A stretch of DNA of 64,000 nt, from positions 244,028-308,027 of the forward strand of contig VGLK01000001.1 of NCBI GenBank assembly GCA_016866755.1, read 5' to 3'. This stretch comes from Candidatus Saccharimonadota bacterium. Lineage in GTDB: Bacteria; Patescibacteriota; Saccharimonadia; Saccharimonadales; Saccharimonadaceae. The notes under the pieces were generated by a model, which was not told the origin of the DNA, searched no databases, and saw only the letters and a program-made list of their open reading frames with translations. Position numbers and translations under genes: made by a program. The first letter of the stretch is position 1. The number at the start of each line of letters is the position of its first letter. Below are positions 54,865 to 63,963 of the stretch, piece by piece.

Positions 54865-55401
54865 ATGCCTCATATTCACACAAACCCGGGCGAGCACGAC
54901 CACACAGTATGTATTTATGTTGTTCGCACCGATACACCCGAACCGTTATGTCTGCTTCATATGCACCGTAAATTAGGTAAGTTGCTTCCTGCGGGCGGAC
55001 ACATCGAAACCCATGAGACACCGTGGCAAACGGTCGCGCACGAACTTGAAGAGGAGACTGGCTACGAGCTAAGCAAACTACGCATTCTTCAGCCCGCAGC
55101 GCGTATTAATTCACTCAGTGAATGTGTTGTGCATCCGCTACCGGTTGTAGTGCAAACCCACTCTTATCCAATACTCAATCATCATCATACCGACTCTTCC
55201 TATGCGCTCGTAGCTTCTGGCCCGCCTCTAAAGCCACCATCACAAGATGAATCGCAAGATATACGGTGGTTAAGCCGTAACGACTTAGCATTGCTTTCAC
55301 CAGATGAAATATACGAGAATAACCGAGAAGTCTATTTGTTTATTTTAGACCATTGCCTTAGCGAATGGGAGCAAATTCCAACGCAGGAATTTACGTTGTA
55401 A
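54865..55401 (+). CDS. NUDIX hydrolase
   Basis: A 178-residue NUDIX protein with the box GGHIETHE then TPWQTVA then HELEEETGY; His replaces the usual Arg before EL. It is not closely related to the other two NUDIX proteins here. The frame opens at 54808 inside the previous gene, but AAGGA lies 8 nt before ATG 54865. The stop is 1 base from the convergent GH97 gene end. Confidence 0.83.
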   Translation: MPHIHTNPGEHDHTVCIYVVRTDTPEPLCLLHMHRKLGKLLPAGGHIETHETPWQTVAHELEEETGYELSKLRILQPAARINSLSECVVHPLPVVVQTHSYPILNHHHTDSSYALVASGPPLKPPSQDESQDIRWLSRNDLALLSPDEIYENNREVYLFILDHCLSEWEQIPTQEFTL

Positions 55402-55402
55402 A

Positions 55403-57382
55403 TCAATCAGTTGCCGCAGGAATTATACGAATTGCCACGCCACCGCCCGGCGCCAAACGAAGTGTTAGAGTCTCACTCGACGCAACAATTTGCGTATCAA
55501 TTGCATAGGCAAGGGGATTATCCTGCCAATGCGCATCTTCATCATCGCGATAAATTGTTGCGAGGTACGCCCTGTTCTCATCAAGAAAGTCAAGATTAAC
55601 TGATAAATCGCGCGACAGTTCGTTTGTTACACTGCCTATATACCACTCGTCGCTGTGTCGCCGCGCAATGGCATAATATTCGCCAATTTCGCCCGCTAAA
55701 GGCAGCGATTCGTCCCACGAGGTTGGTACACTATGAATAAACTGATAAGCCGGATGAGAATGGTATAAATGCGGTCGATCGGCAACCATTTGAAGTGGAC
55801 TAAAAATTGTTACATAAAACGCCAATTGCTTTGCAAGCGTAGTGCCAACTGGCTTTTCGGCATTTTTAAGATCAAATATTCCCGGCGTAAAATCAAATGC
55901 TCCTGCTAAACAGCGAGTGTAGGGAATGATGGCTGTGTGCGCCGGGGTTAAACCGCCGCCCTCATATTCTTGCCCACGCGCACCTTCGCGAGTCATCACA
56001 TTTGGCCACGTACGTTCTATTCCAGTACCTTTAATTGGTTCGTGAATATCAAGCATCATCTCATACTCAGCAGCTAGTTCAATTACTTTTTGATAGTGAC
56101 GAACGCCAAACTGGCTATGATGGTATTCACTATGGTTCATTTGGCTACCCACATAGCCAAGTTTTATATATCGTATGCCAAGCTTTTTATAAAACTCGAA
56201 TGCCGCTGGCCACTGCGATTCATAATTTGCCACATTTCCGGCCGTTTCATGGTGACCAATAAGCTCAATACCCCGAGAGCGCGCATAGCGAGCTACCTCT
56301 TCAATGTCAAAATCATTATAGGCTTTAGTAAAATTAAACCTATCACCATTTTCCATCCAGTTGCCGTCCCAAGTCTCATTCCAACCCTCAATAAGCAACG
56401 CCTCAACCCCAAGCTGCACGCACTCGTCTATATACTGCTTTGCACGTTCGGTAGTTGCACCATGCGCGTCACCCTGGCTCCAGGTAAGCTCTTTAACAAA
56501 CATACCCCACCAAATACCCAAAAATTTAGCCGGACGAATCCAACTGGTGTCGGCAATTTTTGACGGCTCGTTTAACCTTAGCAGCAAGGTAGAGGCGGTA
56601 AGTTGGTGTGCTGTTTTTGCAAACAAAATCACTCTCCATGGCGAGATAAATGGCGTTACAACTTTTGCTTTTAGTCCGCGATCACTCAGCGGAGTGATAT
56701 CAGCCTTTAGAGCGCCGCTGGCGGCGGGTGCCAGAGTCATACTGCCGTAGTTGTATAGCGCCGCTTCGTGGATAGCAATGTACGCAGTGCTGTGTAATTG
56801 TACAGTAAAGGGAGTATGTACCGGCGCCGGTATGTCGGCTACCGATGTTTTTTCAAACAAGTACTCGTACCTATCGGGTTGATAGGCGGGAATCCACCAG
56901 CTTGTTGCAGTCGATGGAATAGCAAATTCTGTTAGCTCATCGCTAATTTCTAGGCGTTTACATTCTGGCTGATAGGGAATTTCATAGCGAAACGCTACGC
57001 CGTCATCAAACAACCTAAATCGAATACTAATGCGGCGTTTTTTACCCGCAAATTCTTGCAAATAAAGCGCATGCTCGTTATGTCGATCATGTACCACAGC
57101 CGTTTCGCCCCAGGGTTGTTGCCAAGTCTCCTCGTGCTCAGCTTGCGATTCATCAACAAGCAAAAAATCATGCAAAAAGTCGTCATCTCCTTCGAGCGAT
57201 AAGCCAAGCCGAGACGCAGCAATAACTTCTTCTCCACCAAAAAACACATGATAAAAAAGTTCGCCGCGCGTAATAAGAAATGCTATTTTTATGTCACCAG
57301 ATGGCGATAAAAATTCACGATAAGTGTCGCTGGCAGCATGTGCGCCGAACGTATCGTACTTTATAATGCTATGCTTACTCAC
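55403..57382 (-). CDS. Glycoside hydrolase family 97-like enzyme
   Basis: A 659-residue protein with the GH97 layout: N-terminal beta-sandwich (1-270), (beta/alpha)8 barrel (about 275-540) with TSWIRPAKFLGIWWGM, LIEGWNETWDGNW and GYVGSQMNHSEYH, and C-terminal beta domain. GH97 enzymes cleave alpha-glucosides or alpha-galactosides. No signal peptide is visible, so it may act inside the cell. The start is GTG with TACTAT 7 nt upstream on the minus strand. GH97 is best known from Bacteroidota, so transfer is possible. Confidence 0.83.
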   Translation of the reverse strand: MSKHSIIKYDTFGAHAASDTYREFLSPSGDIKIAFLITRGELFYHVFFGGEEVIAASRLGLSLEGDDDFLHDFLLVDESQAEHEETWQQPWGETAVVHDRHNEHALYLQEFAGKKRRISIRFRLFDDGVAFRYEIPYQPECKRLEISDELTEFAIPSTATSWWIPAYQPDRYEYLFEKTSVADIPAPVHTPFTVQLHSTAYIAIHEAALYNYGSMTLAPAASGALKADITPLSDRGLKAKVVTPFISPWRVILFAKTAHQLTASTLLLRLNEPSKIADTSWIRPAKFLGIWWGMFVKELTWSQGDAHGATTERAKQYIDECVQLGVEALLIEGWNETWDGNWMENGDRFNFTKAYNDFDIEEVARYARSRGIELIGHHETAGNVANYESQWPAAFEFYKKLGIRYIKLGYVGSQMNHSEYHHSQFGVRHYQKVIELAAEYEMMLDIHEPIKGTGIERTWPNVMTREGARGQEYEGGGLTPAHTAIIPYTRCLAGAFDFTPGIFDLKNAEKPVGTTLAKQLAFYVTIFSPLQMVADRPHLYHSHPAYQFIHSVPTSWDESLPLAGEIGEYYAIARRHSDEWYIGSVTNELSRDLSVNLDFLDENRAYLATIYRDDEDAHWQDNPLAYAIDTQIVASSETLTLRLAPGGGVAIRIIPAATD

Positions 57383-57432
57383 TAGCTATATAGTAGCACG
57401 ATTAAATACCTTAAACCTGCTAAACTATAGAT

Positions 57433-58743
57433 ATGGCAAAAAAATCTTTTCCTATCGTAGATGTTACTCTCGATAAAATTATTGGCGGCGGACAAGCACT
57501 TGGCCTACTTGAATCTGGCAAAAAAATATTTGTATGGGGCGGGCTACCAGGCGAGACTGTTCGTGTGCAAATTACAAAGCAAAAAAGTTCTTGGTGCGAA
57601 GGAATAGTCACCGAACTCATTAGTTCTCCATCGCCAGAGCGAGTAGCACCAAAAGATCCAGAAAGTTATCTATCCACTAGTCCGTGGCAAATAATGACTG
57701 CAGCCGCCGAGTCTTTTTATAAATCAGCTCTTATAGAAGAGGCGTTTGAACTTCATGATATTGTGCTACCAAATGCTATAGATGTATACGGCGACAAAAC
57801 ACGTTATGGCTACAGAAATAAGATTGAATTTAGTTTTTGGTACGATACAGACACAAATGCACTCGATTTAGCATTTTATCGGCGTGGCACCCACGGTAAA
57901 ATTGCTATCGACTCAACTGCACTGGCACACCCTTCAATTACGTTAGCTGCAAAAAAAGTTCTCGCAGCGCTCAACAATATTAAAGCAAGCGGACGAGATT
58001 TAAAAACCCTGCTTATTCGCTGCAACCAGCAGGGCGATGTTCGCTGGCAACTGTACGTAAAGAACGAATCGTTTAACCACCAAGCGCTTTTTACCAATCT
58101 AAAAACAGACGCACATAAAGGCGAGGTGATATATTCAAATCCTAAATCTCCGGCTAGCGTTATTACTACTCGCCTCACTTCACCTACAAAGCCACTTACA
58201 GACACCTTATTAAACGTACCGTTTTCGTATGCGACAGAGGGTTTTTTTCAAATTAATTTGCCAGTCTACTCGCAAACGCTCCAAGACATTAAAAATTGGC
58301 TACTGCCAAATAAACCTGTTGTCGATATGTATAGCGGCGTAGGCACCATTGGTCTTACGGTCGCCCACCAACAGCAACTTACTCTCGTTGAAATTAATGA
58401 ACATGCCGTGCGAGAAATGCGTGAAAATATTATTCGCCTTAATCTTAGCGGTACAGCGACTGCCGTACTGGCTGCCAGCGAAAATGCTCTCGAGCATATT
58501 AAAAGCGAAGCTACAATCATCGTCGATCCGCCGCGCGCAGGTCTTCACGACGACGTTATTAAAACCCTACTATTGCAAGCTCCAGCGCGAATTATTTATC
58601 TTTCGTGCAATCCGGTAACTCAGGCTCGCGATATAGAGAAATTGGCTGAACGATACGGTATAAAATGGCATCGTGGCTATAATTATTTTCCAGCTACGCC
58701 CCACATTGAGCATTTGGTCGTACTTGATTTACATGCGCTGTAA
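57433..58743 (+). CDS. 23S rRNA m5U methyltransferase, RlmD/RlmCD type
   Basis: A 436-residue TrmA-family enzyme: N-terminal TRAM domain (GGGQALGLLESGKKIFVWGGLPGE), SAM motif DMYSGVGTIGL, IVDPPRAGL and catalytic Cys in LSCNPVTQARDI (about residue 391). The four-Cys iron-sulfur cluster of RlmD is absent between TRAM and catalytic domain. TAAACT (57421-57426) leaves 6 nt to the ATG. Target U747 or U1939 cannot be chosen. Confidence 0.9.
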   Translation: MAKKSFPIVDVTLDKIIGGGQALGLLESGKKIFVWGGLPGETVRVQITKQKSSWCEGIVTELISSPSPERVAPKDPESYLSTSPWQIMTAAAESFYKSALIEEAFELHDIVLPNAIDVYGDKTRYGYRNKIEFSFWYDTDTNALDLAFYRRGTHGKIAIDSTALAHPSITLAAKKVLAALNNIKASGRDLKTLLIRCNQQGDVRWQLYVKNESFNHQALFTNLKTDAHKGEVIYSNPKSPASVITTRLTSPTKPLTDTLLNVPFSYATEGFFQINLPVYSQTLQDIKNWLLPNKPVVDMYSGVGTIGLTVAHQQQLTLVEINEHAVREMRENIIRLNLSGTATAVLAASENALEHIKSEATIIVDPPRAGLHDDVIKTLLLQAPARIIYLSCNPVTQARDIEKLAERYGIKWHRGYNYFPATPHIEHLVVLDLHAL

Positions 58744-58768
58744 CATGCTTATGTTATACTAACGCTAT

Positions 58769-59410
58769 ATGAATCGTTCTACTCAAAAAGCGGGTAAGCG
58801 TGGCTTTACAATTGTAGAGCTTACTGTGGTGATATTTGTAATTGGCATTTTAGCCACTATGGCAATTGTTGTGAGTTCTAGCGTGCAAAAGCAAAACCGC
58901 GACGCTAAGCGCGAAAGTGATGTGCTGCTTATAAAACGTGCTGTCGACAACCACTATAGGCAACATGGTGAACATCCAGCGCCAAATGATGCAACATTTT
59001 TTTCGCAATTTAGCTCAAAAAACATGAATGATCCGTTCGACGACACCACTCGCACGTTGTTTCGTATTCCCGAGACCGGTTATTGTTCGCACAGTTATTA
59101 CGGAACAGGCGAGGCTCGCAATCGCACTTCGTGTAAAAATTATAGTTACATTTCGTATAAAAGCGCCAATGGTACTGGGTCGACCTTATACTCTCATGGC
59201 GGTGGGCCGTCTACCGGTTGTCAGTTTCGCGTTAACCGCACCTACCAAATTAGCCAAAATCCTCAAGTATGGTCTTGGTATCTACTCTCTCGTTACGACG
59301 AGCAGTCTAACACCATGAAATTTTACGGCGACCCCAATAAAGTTAGTGTTACAAAATACCAAGATTCAACCTCATTCCCAAACCAAGTGTGCAAGCTAGA
59401 GGCAATTTAA
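58769..59410 (+). CDS. Type IV pilin-like protein (prepilin)
   Basis: A 213-residue prepilin: class III signal ending RG before FTIVELTVVIFVIGIL, with Glu at +5. The C-terminal domain is the longest of the three prepilins here and has four Cys, with Ser/Gly/Tyr-rich loops. TATACT (58755-58760) leaves 8 nt to the ATG. The 3' end overlaps the convergent 59407 gene by 4 bases. Confidence 0.86.
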   Translation: MNRSTQKAGKRGFTIVELTVVIFVIGILATMAIVVSSSVQKQNRDAKRESDVLLIKRAVDNHYRQHGEHPAPNDATFFSQFSSKNMNDPFDDTTRTLFRIPETGYCSHSYYGTGEARNRTSCKNYSYISYKSANGTGSTLYSHGGGPSTGCQFRVNRTYQISQNPQVWSWYLLSRYDEQSNTMKFYGDPNKVSVTKYQDSTSFPNQVCKLEAI

Positions 59411-59898
59411 CTTGAGGCCGTGATACGGCGGTAGGCAAATTTAGTAGCTACTCTCCAACCGCTTGAGGCGTCGCTATTCCACTCATAAATTTCACCGGTT
59501 TTTACTTCACTAATTTTAACTAGGGCAGGGTTGTACGGAGCAAGAGTTTTGTAAAATCGAATGTCATCGGCAGTATAACTAGATCGTCCCGGAAAAACTT
59601 GCCGAAATTTTGTTGCACCAAACTGTTCAAAATAATCTGGTTGATTTTTAGGTGGCAAATATTCATCGGCCTTTAGTCCCATTCGGGCAATCATTTTTTG
59701 TACATCGGAACGAACCATGCTAGATTGCGCCGAAATATACACATATAACTGTTTTTTCTTACTTAAAAACACAGTTGCCTCACTGGTGCGACTAGTTTCA
59801 ATACGATTAGCAATTATTTTTTGCACCTCAAGCGTTTCGCTAAAATGCTGCTCTAACATGTCGGCGAGCGACTCGAGAGTATAGGGTGCGTCGTTCAT
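59407..59898 (-). CDS. Hypothetical protein (163 aa)
   Basis: A soluble alpha/beta protein of unknown family. Visible are a helical N-terminus (LESLADMLEQHF), a strand-rich middle (ATVFLSKKKQLYVYIS), and a C-terminal stretch with YFEQFGATKFRQVFPGR and SEVKTGEIYEW. TACAAT on the minus strand ends 8 nt before the ATG. Native codon use. It is divergent from the UvrD-type helicase gene, 74 bases away. Confidence 0.65.
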   Translation of the reverse strand: MNDAPYTLESLADMLEQHFSETLEVQKIIANRIETSRTSEATVFLSKKKQLYVYISAQSSMVRSDVQKMIARMGLKADEYLPPKNQPDYFEQFGATKFRQVFPGRSSYTADDIRFYKTLAPYNPALVKISEVKTGEIYEWNSDASSGWRVATKFAYRRITASS

Positions 59899-59972
59899 AT
59901 GCTACAATTGTACACCTTATAGGCAAGTTTGTTTACTACTTTAAGCCCATTAAACGCGCTATACTAACATAT

Positions 59973-62900
59973 ATGAGTTATCAAAGTCGTTACGCAATGC
60001 TAAATAGTGCCCAAAAACATGCCGTCGATACTATTGAAGGGCCAGTGCTAGTTATTGCCGGTCCAGGAACCGGCAAGACAGAATTATTAGGAATGCGCGT
60101 AGCCTCAATTCTAAAAAAAACCGATTCATTACCTGAAAATATTTTGTGTCTTACTTTTACCGATAGCGGTGCGCAAGCTATGCGTGAACGTTTAAAAAGT
60201 ATTATCGGTAAAGACGCTTACCGCGTAGCTATCCATACGTTTCACAGTTTTGGAAGTGAAATTATTAATCATAATTCAGAATATTTTTATCAAGGTGCCG
60301 ATTTTCAGGCGGCTAACGAATTAACCACATACCAAATTTTACGTGATATTTTTTCCGAGTTACCATACTCAAGCCCACTATCAAGTACTAACAATGGTGA
60401 TTACGTATACCTTAACGAGGCAAAGAACATTATTAGCGAGCTTAAACGAAGTGGCTTGACGAGCGAAGAGCTGCTATTAGTTTTGGCGGCTAACGAGGCG
60501 TTTATTGAAACCGTAGAACCAGCACTATCAGAAATATTTAGTGCCCGTATTAGCAAATCGACCGCTGAAAGTTTGCGTGTTTTCGCACAACACAAACCCG
60601 CACTTCTTGCGCAATCATCGCCTCTACCAGCAGGGTTATCTTTATTGCAAGAACTGTTTTTTGCAGCCCTAGAGCGAAGTCTTTCCGATTACGATAGTCT
60701 TGGAAAAACCACTCCAATAACAGCGTTTAAAAACAAGTGGTTTGAAAAAAATTCGCTTGGTCAAATAGTGTTTAGTGACCGAAAACGTAACTTAAAATTG
60801 CGCGAAATGGCTGCTATTTATCGCCTGTACCAAGATAAAAATCTTGAAGAGAGACTGTACGACTTTGACGATATGATTTTACGCGTGGTTCAAGCGCTTA
60901 CTACTCATGCCGATTTACGTTTTAATTTGCAAGAAAAATACCACTATATAATGGTAGATGAATTTCAGGATACCAACCTTGCTCAAATGCGTATAATTGA
61001 AAACCTTACGGATAACGAATTGTACGAAGGGCGACCAAATATAATGGCGGTTGGCGACGACGATCAGGCAATTTATAGTTTTCAGGGTGCTGATATTAAC
61101 AACATACACAGTTTTACAAATTTGTTTACGCGGCCAGAAATTATTACCTTAACCGACAATTACCGTTCAGTTGAATCTGTTCTCTCTCATGCTCGGCAAG
61201 TTATTACGCAAAGTTCTGAGCGTATTGAAACGCTACTTAGCTCGGTAAATAAAACGTTAACCGCTCATCGTCAGCATTCAGCAGCCGAAGTATCACTGCA
61301 TGAATATCCATCTATACACGAGGAACGACACGCGATAGTTGAGCAGATTAGTCATCAACTGGCAGACCCTAACCACACAGGTGATATTGCCGTTCTGGCA
61401 CGTCGCCACAAAGAGCTTATTGAGCTGCTGCCATATTTTGCAGCCAATAATATCCCTGTTATTTACGAGCGTCAGGATAACGTACTTGAACAAGAGCCGG
61501 TTAGTCAGCTACTTGCCCTAGCTAAGATTCTTCAGGCGGTGCTACACGGTAATGAAAATCTTGCCAGCGAATTAATTGCAAAATTAATTACCCATCCGGC
61601 GTGGGGCTACGCACCTGAGCAAATTATTAAATTAAGCATTCATGCCTACAAAGAGCGCAAAAGTTGGCTTGAGGTAATGGGCGAAATGGGTGAATTTACT
61701 GCACTGTATTCATGGATTACAGCCATGGCGGTTAAGGCCACCAACGATCCACTAGAGTATATTCTTGATGAACTTATGGGCGCGCCCACGCCAGCTATTT
61801 TAGCAACAGCCCAAGCGGCTACAGCCTCCGATAAAACCGATGAGCCATTCGACGAACATAACACTGCGGCGACAGCCACAGAATTTACTTCGCCGTTATA
61901 TAATTATTTTTTTAGTGATGAGCGCCGAACAGCTGCGAGTGATGACTACATTACACATCTCGATAGTCTTCGCACCATTCGTCAAAAATTACGCGAATAT
62001 ACAAATCGTACCGAAAAGCCAACCCTAGTTGAATTGATAGAATTCATTGAACTCCACGAGGAAATGAAAGCGCCAATTAAACGCTTAGCCCAACACGGTG
62101 ACACTAATCAGTCTGGCGTGCATTTAATGACGGCACATAAATCAAAAGGCTTAGAGTTTGATACGGTATATATAATAAATGCTACCGATGCTAACTGGGG
62201 CGAAAAAGCACAAACAAGACCGCGGCTCATTTCATATCCAGCCAATTTGCCGCTCGAAACCGCTGGCTCGTCTATTAGCGAACGAATTAGACTTTTCTTT
62301 GTAGCTATGACGCGGGCCAAGCAGCAACTCAGGTTAAGTTACGGGCTTAGCGATGATGCCGACAAAGCAACCTTACCGGCTAGCTTTTTGGTCGACGTCG
62401 AGCTAGAGGCTCAAAATAAATCGGCATTTGCTAGTGATGTGTTGGCGCGTAAAACACGTAGCGAACTTGCATGGTACGCGCCAATCCTTGCCATACCACA
62501 GCCAACACTTGAAAGTGTGCTTGTTCCGCGCTTATCGTCGTATGCACTAAGTGCCACCGATTTAAACGCATTCCTCGACGTAACAAATGGAGGACCGCAG
62601 GCGTTTTTGGTTGATAAATTGTTGCGCTTTCCGCGCCATAGCGGCCCCCAGGCGGCATACGGAACAGCCATTCACTTTGCCATACAAAAAGCACATGCTC
62701 ATTTTAGCGCCACTAAAGAATATCGCCCGCTTGAAGACAGCTTGCATGACTTTCAATCGCAGCTAGAAAAAAGCCACCTTCGCGACCATGAGTTGCAAGA
62801 ATATACACGCCGCGGTATTGCGACTCTAGAAAAGTTTTTACCAGCAAAACAGAGTACATTTTCTACTGGGCAAAAGGTAGAACTAAGTTTCGCTCATCAA

Positions 62901-63365
62901 AATTGTTTTATTGGCGATGCGCATATTAGCGGCGCACTCGATCTTGTCGATCTCTCACCAACAGACAAGTTAGCGCGTATTACCGACTACAAAACGGGGA
63001 AGTCGCTTGCCGACTGGAAAGGTAAATCTATGTATGACAAGGTTAAACTTCATACATATCGTCGTCAACTTGGTTTTTACCAGCTGCTGCTGGCAACCTC
63101 TCGAGATTACCGCAACTACCACACCGAGGACTTACGCATTTCATTTGTCGAACCGCTCAATCTGCACGCACCCGAAGCTACTTTTAGCGAACTTTCAACT
63201 ACATTTAACCGCGATGAACTTGCGCGCTTAGAGCAACTTATTCGCGCAGTGTGGCACTGTATTTGTCGTGCCGATTTTCCAAATACGAGTGAATATGACC
63301 CAACTCTCGATGGCATACTAGCATTCGAAGATGCAGTAATAAAGAAGTATATTGACACTTTGTAA
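59973..63365 (+). CDS. UvrD/AddA-type helicase with C-terminal RecB-like nuclease domain
   Basis: A 1130-residue SF1A helicase: Walker A AGPGTGKT at 29-36, motif II VDEFQDTN (about 327), GDDDQAIYSFQG motif III, and late motifs TAHKSKGLEFD and FVAMTRAKQQL. The C-terminal domain (about 860-1080) has GALDLVD then DYKTGKS (about 1005), the D..(D/E)xK site of Cas4/RecB nucleases, but no flanking Cys for an iron-sulfur cluster are evident. It would process double-strand ends. The frame opens at 59886, yet TATACT (59960-59965) leaves 7 nt to ATG 59973. No AddB partner is adjacent. Confidence 0.92.
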   Translation: MSYQSRYAMLNSAQKHAVDTIEGPVLVIAGPGTGKTELLGMRVASILKKTDSLPENILCLTFTDSGAQAMRERLKSIIGKDAYRVAIHTFHSFGSEIINHNSEYFYQGADFQAANELTTYQILRDIFSELPYSSPLSSTNNGDYVYLNEAKNIISELKRSGLTSEELLLVLAANEAFIETVEPALSEIFSARISKSTAESLRVFAQHKPALLAQSSPLPAGLSLLQELFFAALERSLSDYDSLGKTTPITAFKNKWFEKNSLGQIVFSDRKRNLKLREMAAIYRLYQDKNLEERLYDFDDMILRVVQALTTHADLRFNLQEKYHYIMVDEFQDTNLAQMRIIENLTDNELYEGRPNIMAVGDDDQAIYSFQGADINNIHSFTNLFTRPEIITLTDNYRSVESVLSHARQVITQSSERIETLLSSVNKTLTAHRQHSAAEVSLHEYPSIHEERHAIVEQISHQLADPNHTGDIAVLARRHKELIELLPYFAANNIPVIYERQDNVLEQEPVSQLLALAKILQAVLHGNENLASELIAKLITHPAWGYAPEQIIKLSIHAYKERKSWLEVMGEMGEFTALYSWITAMAVKATNDPLEYILDELMGAPTPAILATAQAATASDKTDEPFDEHNTAATATEFTSPLYNYFFSDERRTAASDDYITHLDSLRTIRQKLREYTNRTEKPTLVELIEFIELHEEMKAPIKRLAQHGDTNQSGVHLMTAHKSKGLEFDTVYIINATDANWGEKAQTRPRLISYPANLPLETAGSSISERIRLFFVAMTRAKQQLRLSYGLSDDADKATLPASFLVDVELEAQNKSAFASDVLARKTRSELAWYAPILAIPQPTLESVLVPRLSSYALSATDLNAFLDVTNGGPQAFLVDKLLRFPRHSGPQAAYGTAIHFAIQKAHAHFSATKEYRPLEDSLHDFQSQLEKSHLRDHELQEYTRRGIATLEKFLPAKQSTFSTGQKVELSFAHQNCFIGDAHISGALDLVDLSPTDKLARITDYKTGKSLADWKGKSMYDKVKLHTYRRQLGFYQLLLATSRDYRNYHTEDLRISFVEPLNLHAPEATFSELSTTFNRDELARLEQLIRAVWHCICRADFPNTSEYDPTLDGILAFEDAVIKKYIDTL

Positions 63366-63380
63366 ACTCACGTTTATAAT
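63352..63380 (+). promoter_or_regulatory. Perfect consensus promoter at the end of the helicase gene
   Basis: TTGACA at 63352-63357, exactly 17 nt, TATAAT at 63375-63380: the ideal sigma-70 promoter. The -35 overlaps the helicase stop region. It predicts a start near 63387 and fits a strongly expressed stable RNA. Confidence 0.85.
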
Positions 63381-63386
63381 AATAAA

Positions 63387-63960
63387 TTGTACAGTTCTTG
63401 AGGCGGTGCGTTATGGCGAGTGGTCTACACAACTCCCTATATTGCACCATCTCCTGTACGCACTTTGACAGGAATATTGCATAAGAACCCCGAGATGACC
63501 AGGTAATCCATTTCCCCGGATAACCAGGCGCCGCTATCTTACTAGCAGGCGAGACCTCGGGTAATCATCAATCGTCCAACGACGTACGATGATGGTCCCC
63601 AGAGAGTGACAGACGTGCATTTTGTGTCCCCCCGGGCACGCGCACGGCTGATTGCTTTCGGCGGCGGCACACGCTATTAGTGTCACCGCTTTAGGGGCTA
63701 GCGGGTTATAGCTTAATGGTAAAGCCCGCTTCCTTCTGGGGGGAAGAAGCGCGATGCAGGTTCGATTCCTGCTAACCCGACGGTATCTCTTGTGGTTGAA
63801 TCGCAGCCTCGTAGCGGATAAGCCCGCTATTAGAGCTGTAGAAATCCTCCTTTTAAAAGAGATACAAGTTGTGGGCCTCGTATGCGCCGGCATGTTTGGC
63901 TGGTAGCGCGGGGCCCACAGCGTCCCACTTTTAGCTAATTCAACCAGAAGGGAAGTGGTC
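63387..63960 (+). ncRNA. Large structured RNA or leader with embedded tRNA-like element
   Basis: About 575 GC-rich bases with no supported ORF. Domain 1: GTACAG/CTGTAC (63389-63394, 63454-63459) enclosing GAG/CTC, GGTGC/GCACC and GAGT/ACTC. Domain 2: CCCGAG/CTCGGG (63489-63494, 63556-63561) closing two hairpins, GGTAATCC/GGATAACC and CGCC-GCTA/TAGC-GGCG. Domain 3: CATC-ATCGT/ACGAT-GATG (63566-63594). Domain 4: GTGACA/TGTCAC (63606-63611, 63681-63686). Then a tRNA-like element, then GTATCTCTT/AAGAGATAC (63783-63791, 63857-63865) crossed by TGGTTGAAT/ATTCAACCA (63793-63801, 63938-63946), a 9-bp pseudoknot, and GTGGGCC/GGCCCAC. Pairings are read by eye. The 3' end is not known. Confidence 0.7.
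63702..63779 (+). other. tRNA-like element with extended anticodon hairpin
   Basis: Acceptor CGGGTTA/TAACCCG (7 bp), D-stem GCTT/AAGC with AATGGTA loop, and T-stem GCAGG/CCTGC with loop TTCGATT are all canonical. The anticodon stem CGCTT/AAGCG closes 15 nt, in which CTTC/GAAG pair again, leaving loop TGGGGG, so there is no 7-nt anticodon loop. The 3' end reads A-CGG, not CCA. The body recalls tRNA-Gly. It is probably a tRNA mimic within the larger RNA, less likely a decayed or intron-containing tRNA gene. Confidence 0.7.
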
Positions 63961-63963
63961 ATC

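Noticed and set aside
63702..63779. Ordinary tRNA gene, for example tRNA-Gly, tRNA-Pro or tRNA-Gln
   Set aside because: No placement gives a 5-bp stem with a 7-nt loop; the CTTCC/GGAAG option leaves an 8-nt loop and misplaces the D-arm spacing, and the 3' end lacks CCA while both recognised tRNAs encode it.
63387..63960. tmRNA, RNase P RNA or SRP RNA
   Set aside because: I found neither the GGGG...TTCGAC tmRNA 5' end, nor the GAGGAAAGTC core of RNase P, nor the GGTCAGG/AAGCAGCC loops of SRP RNA.
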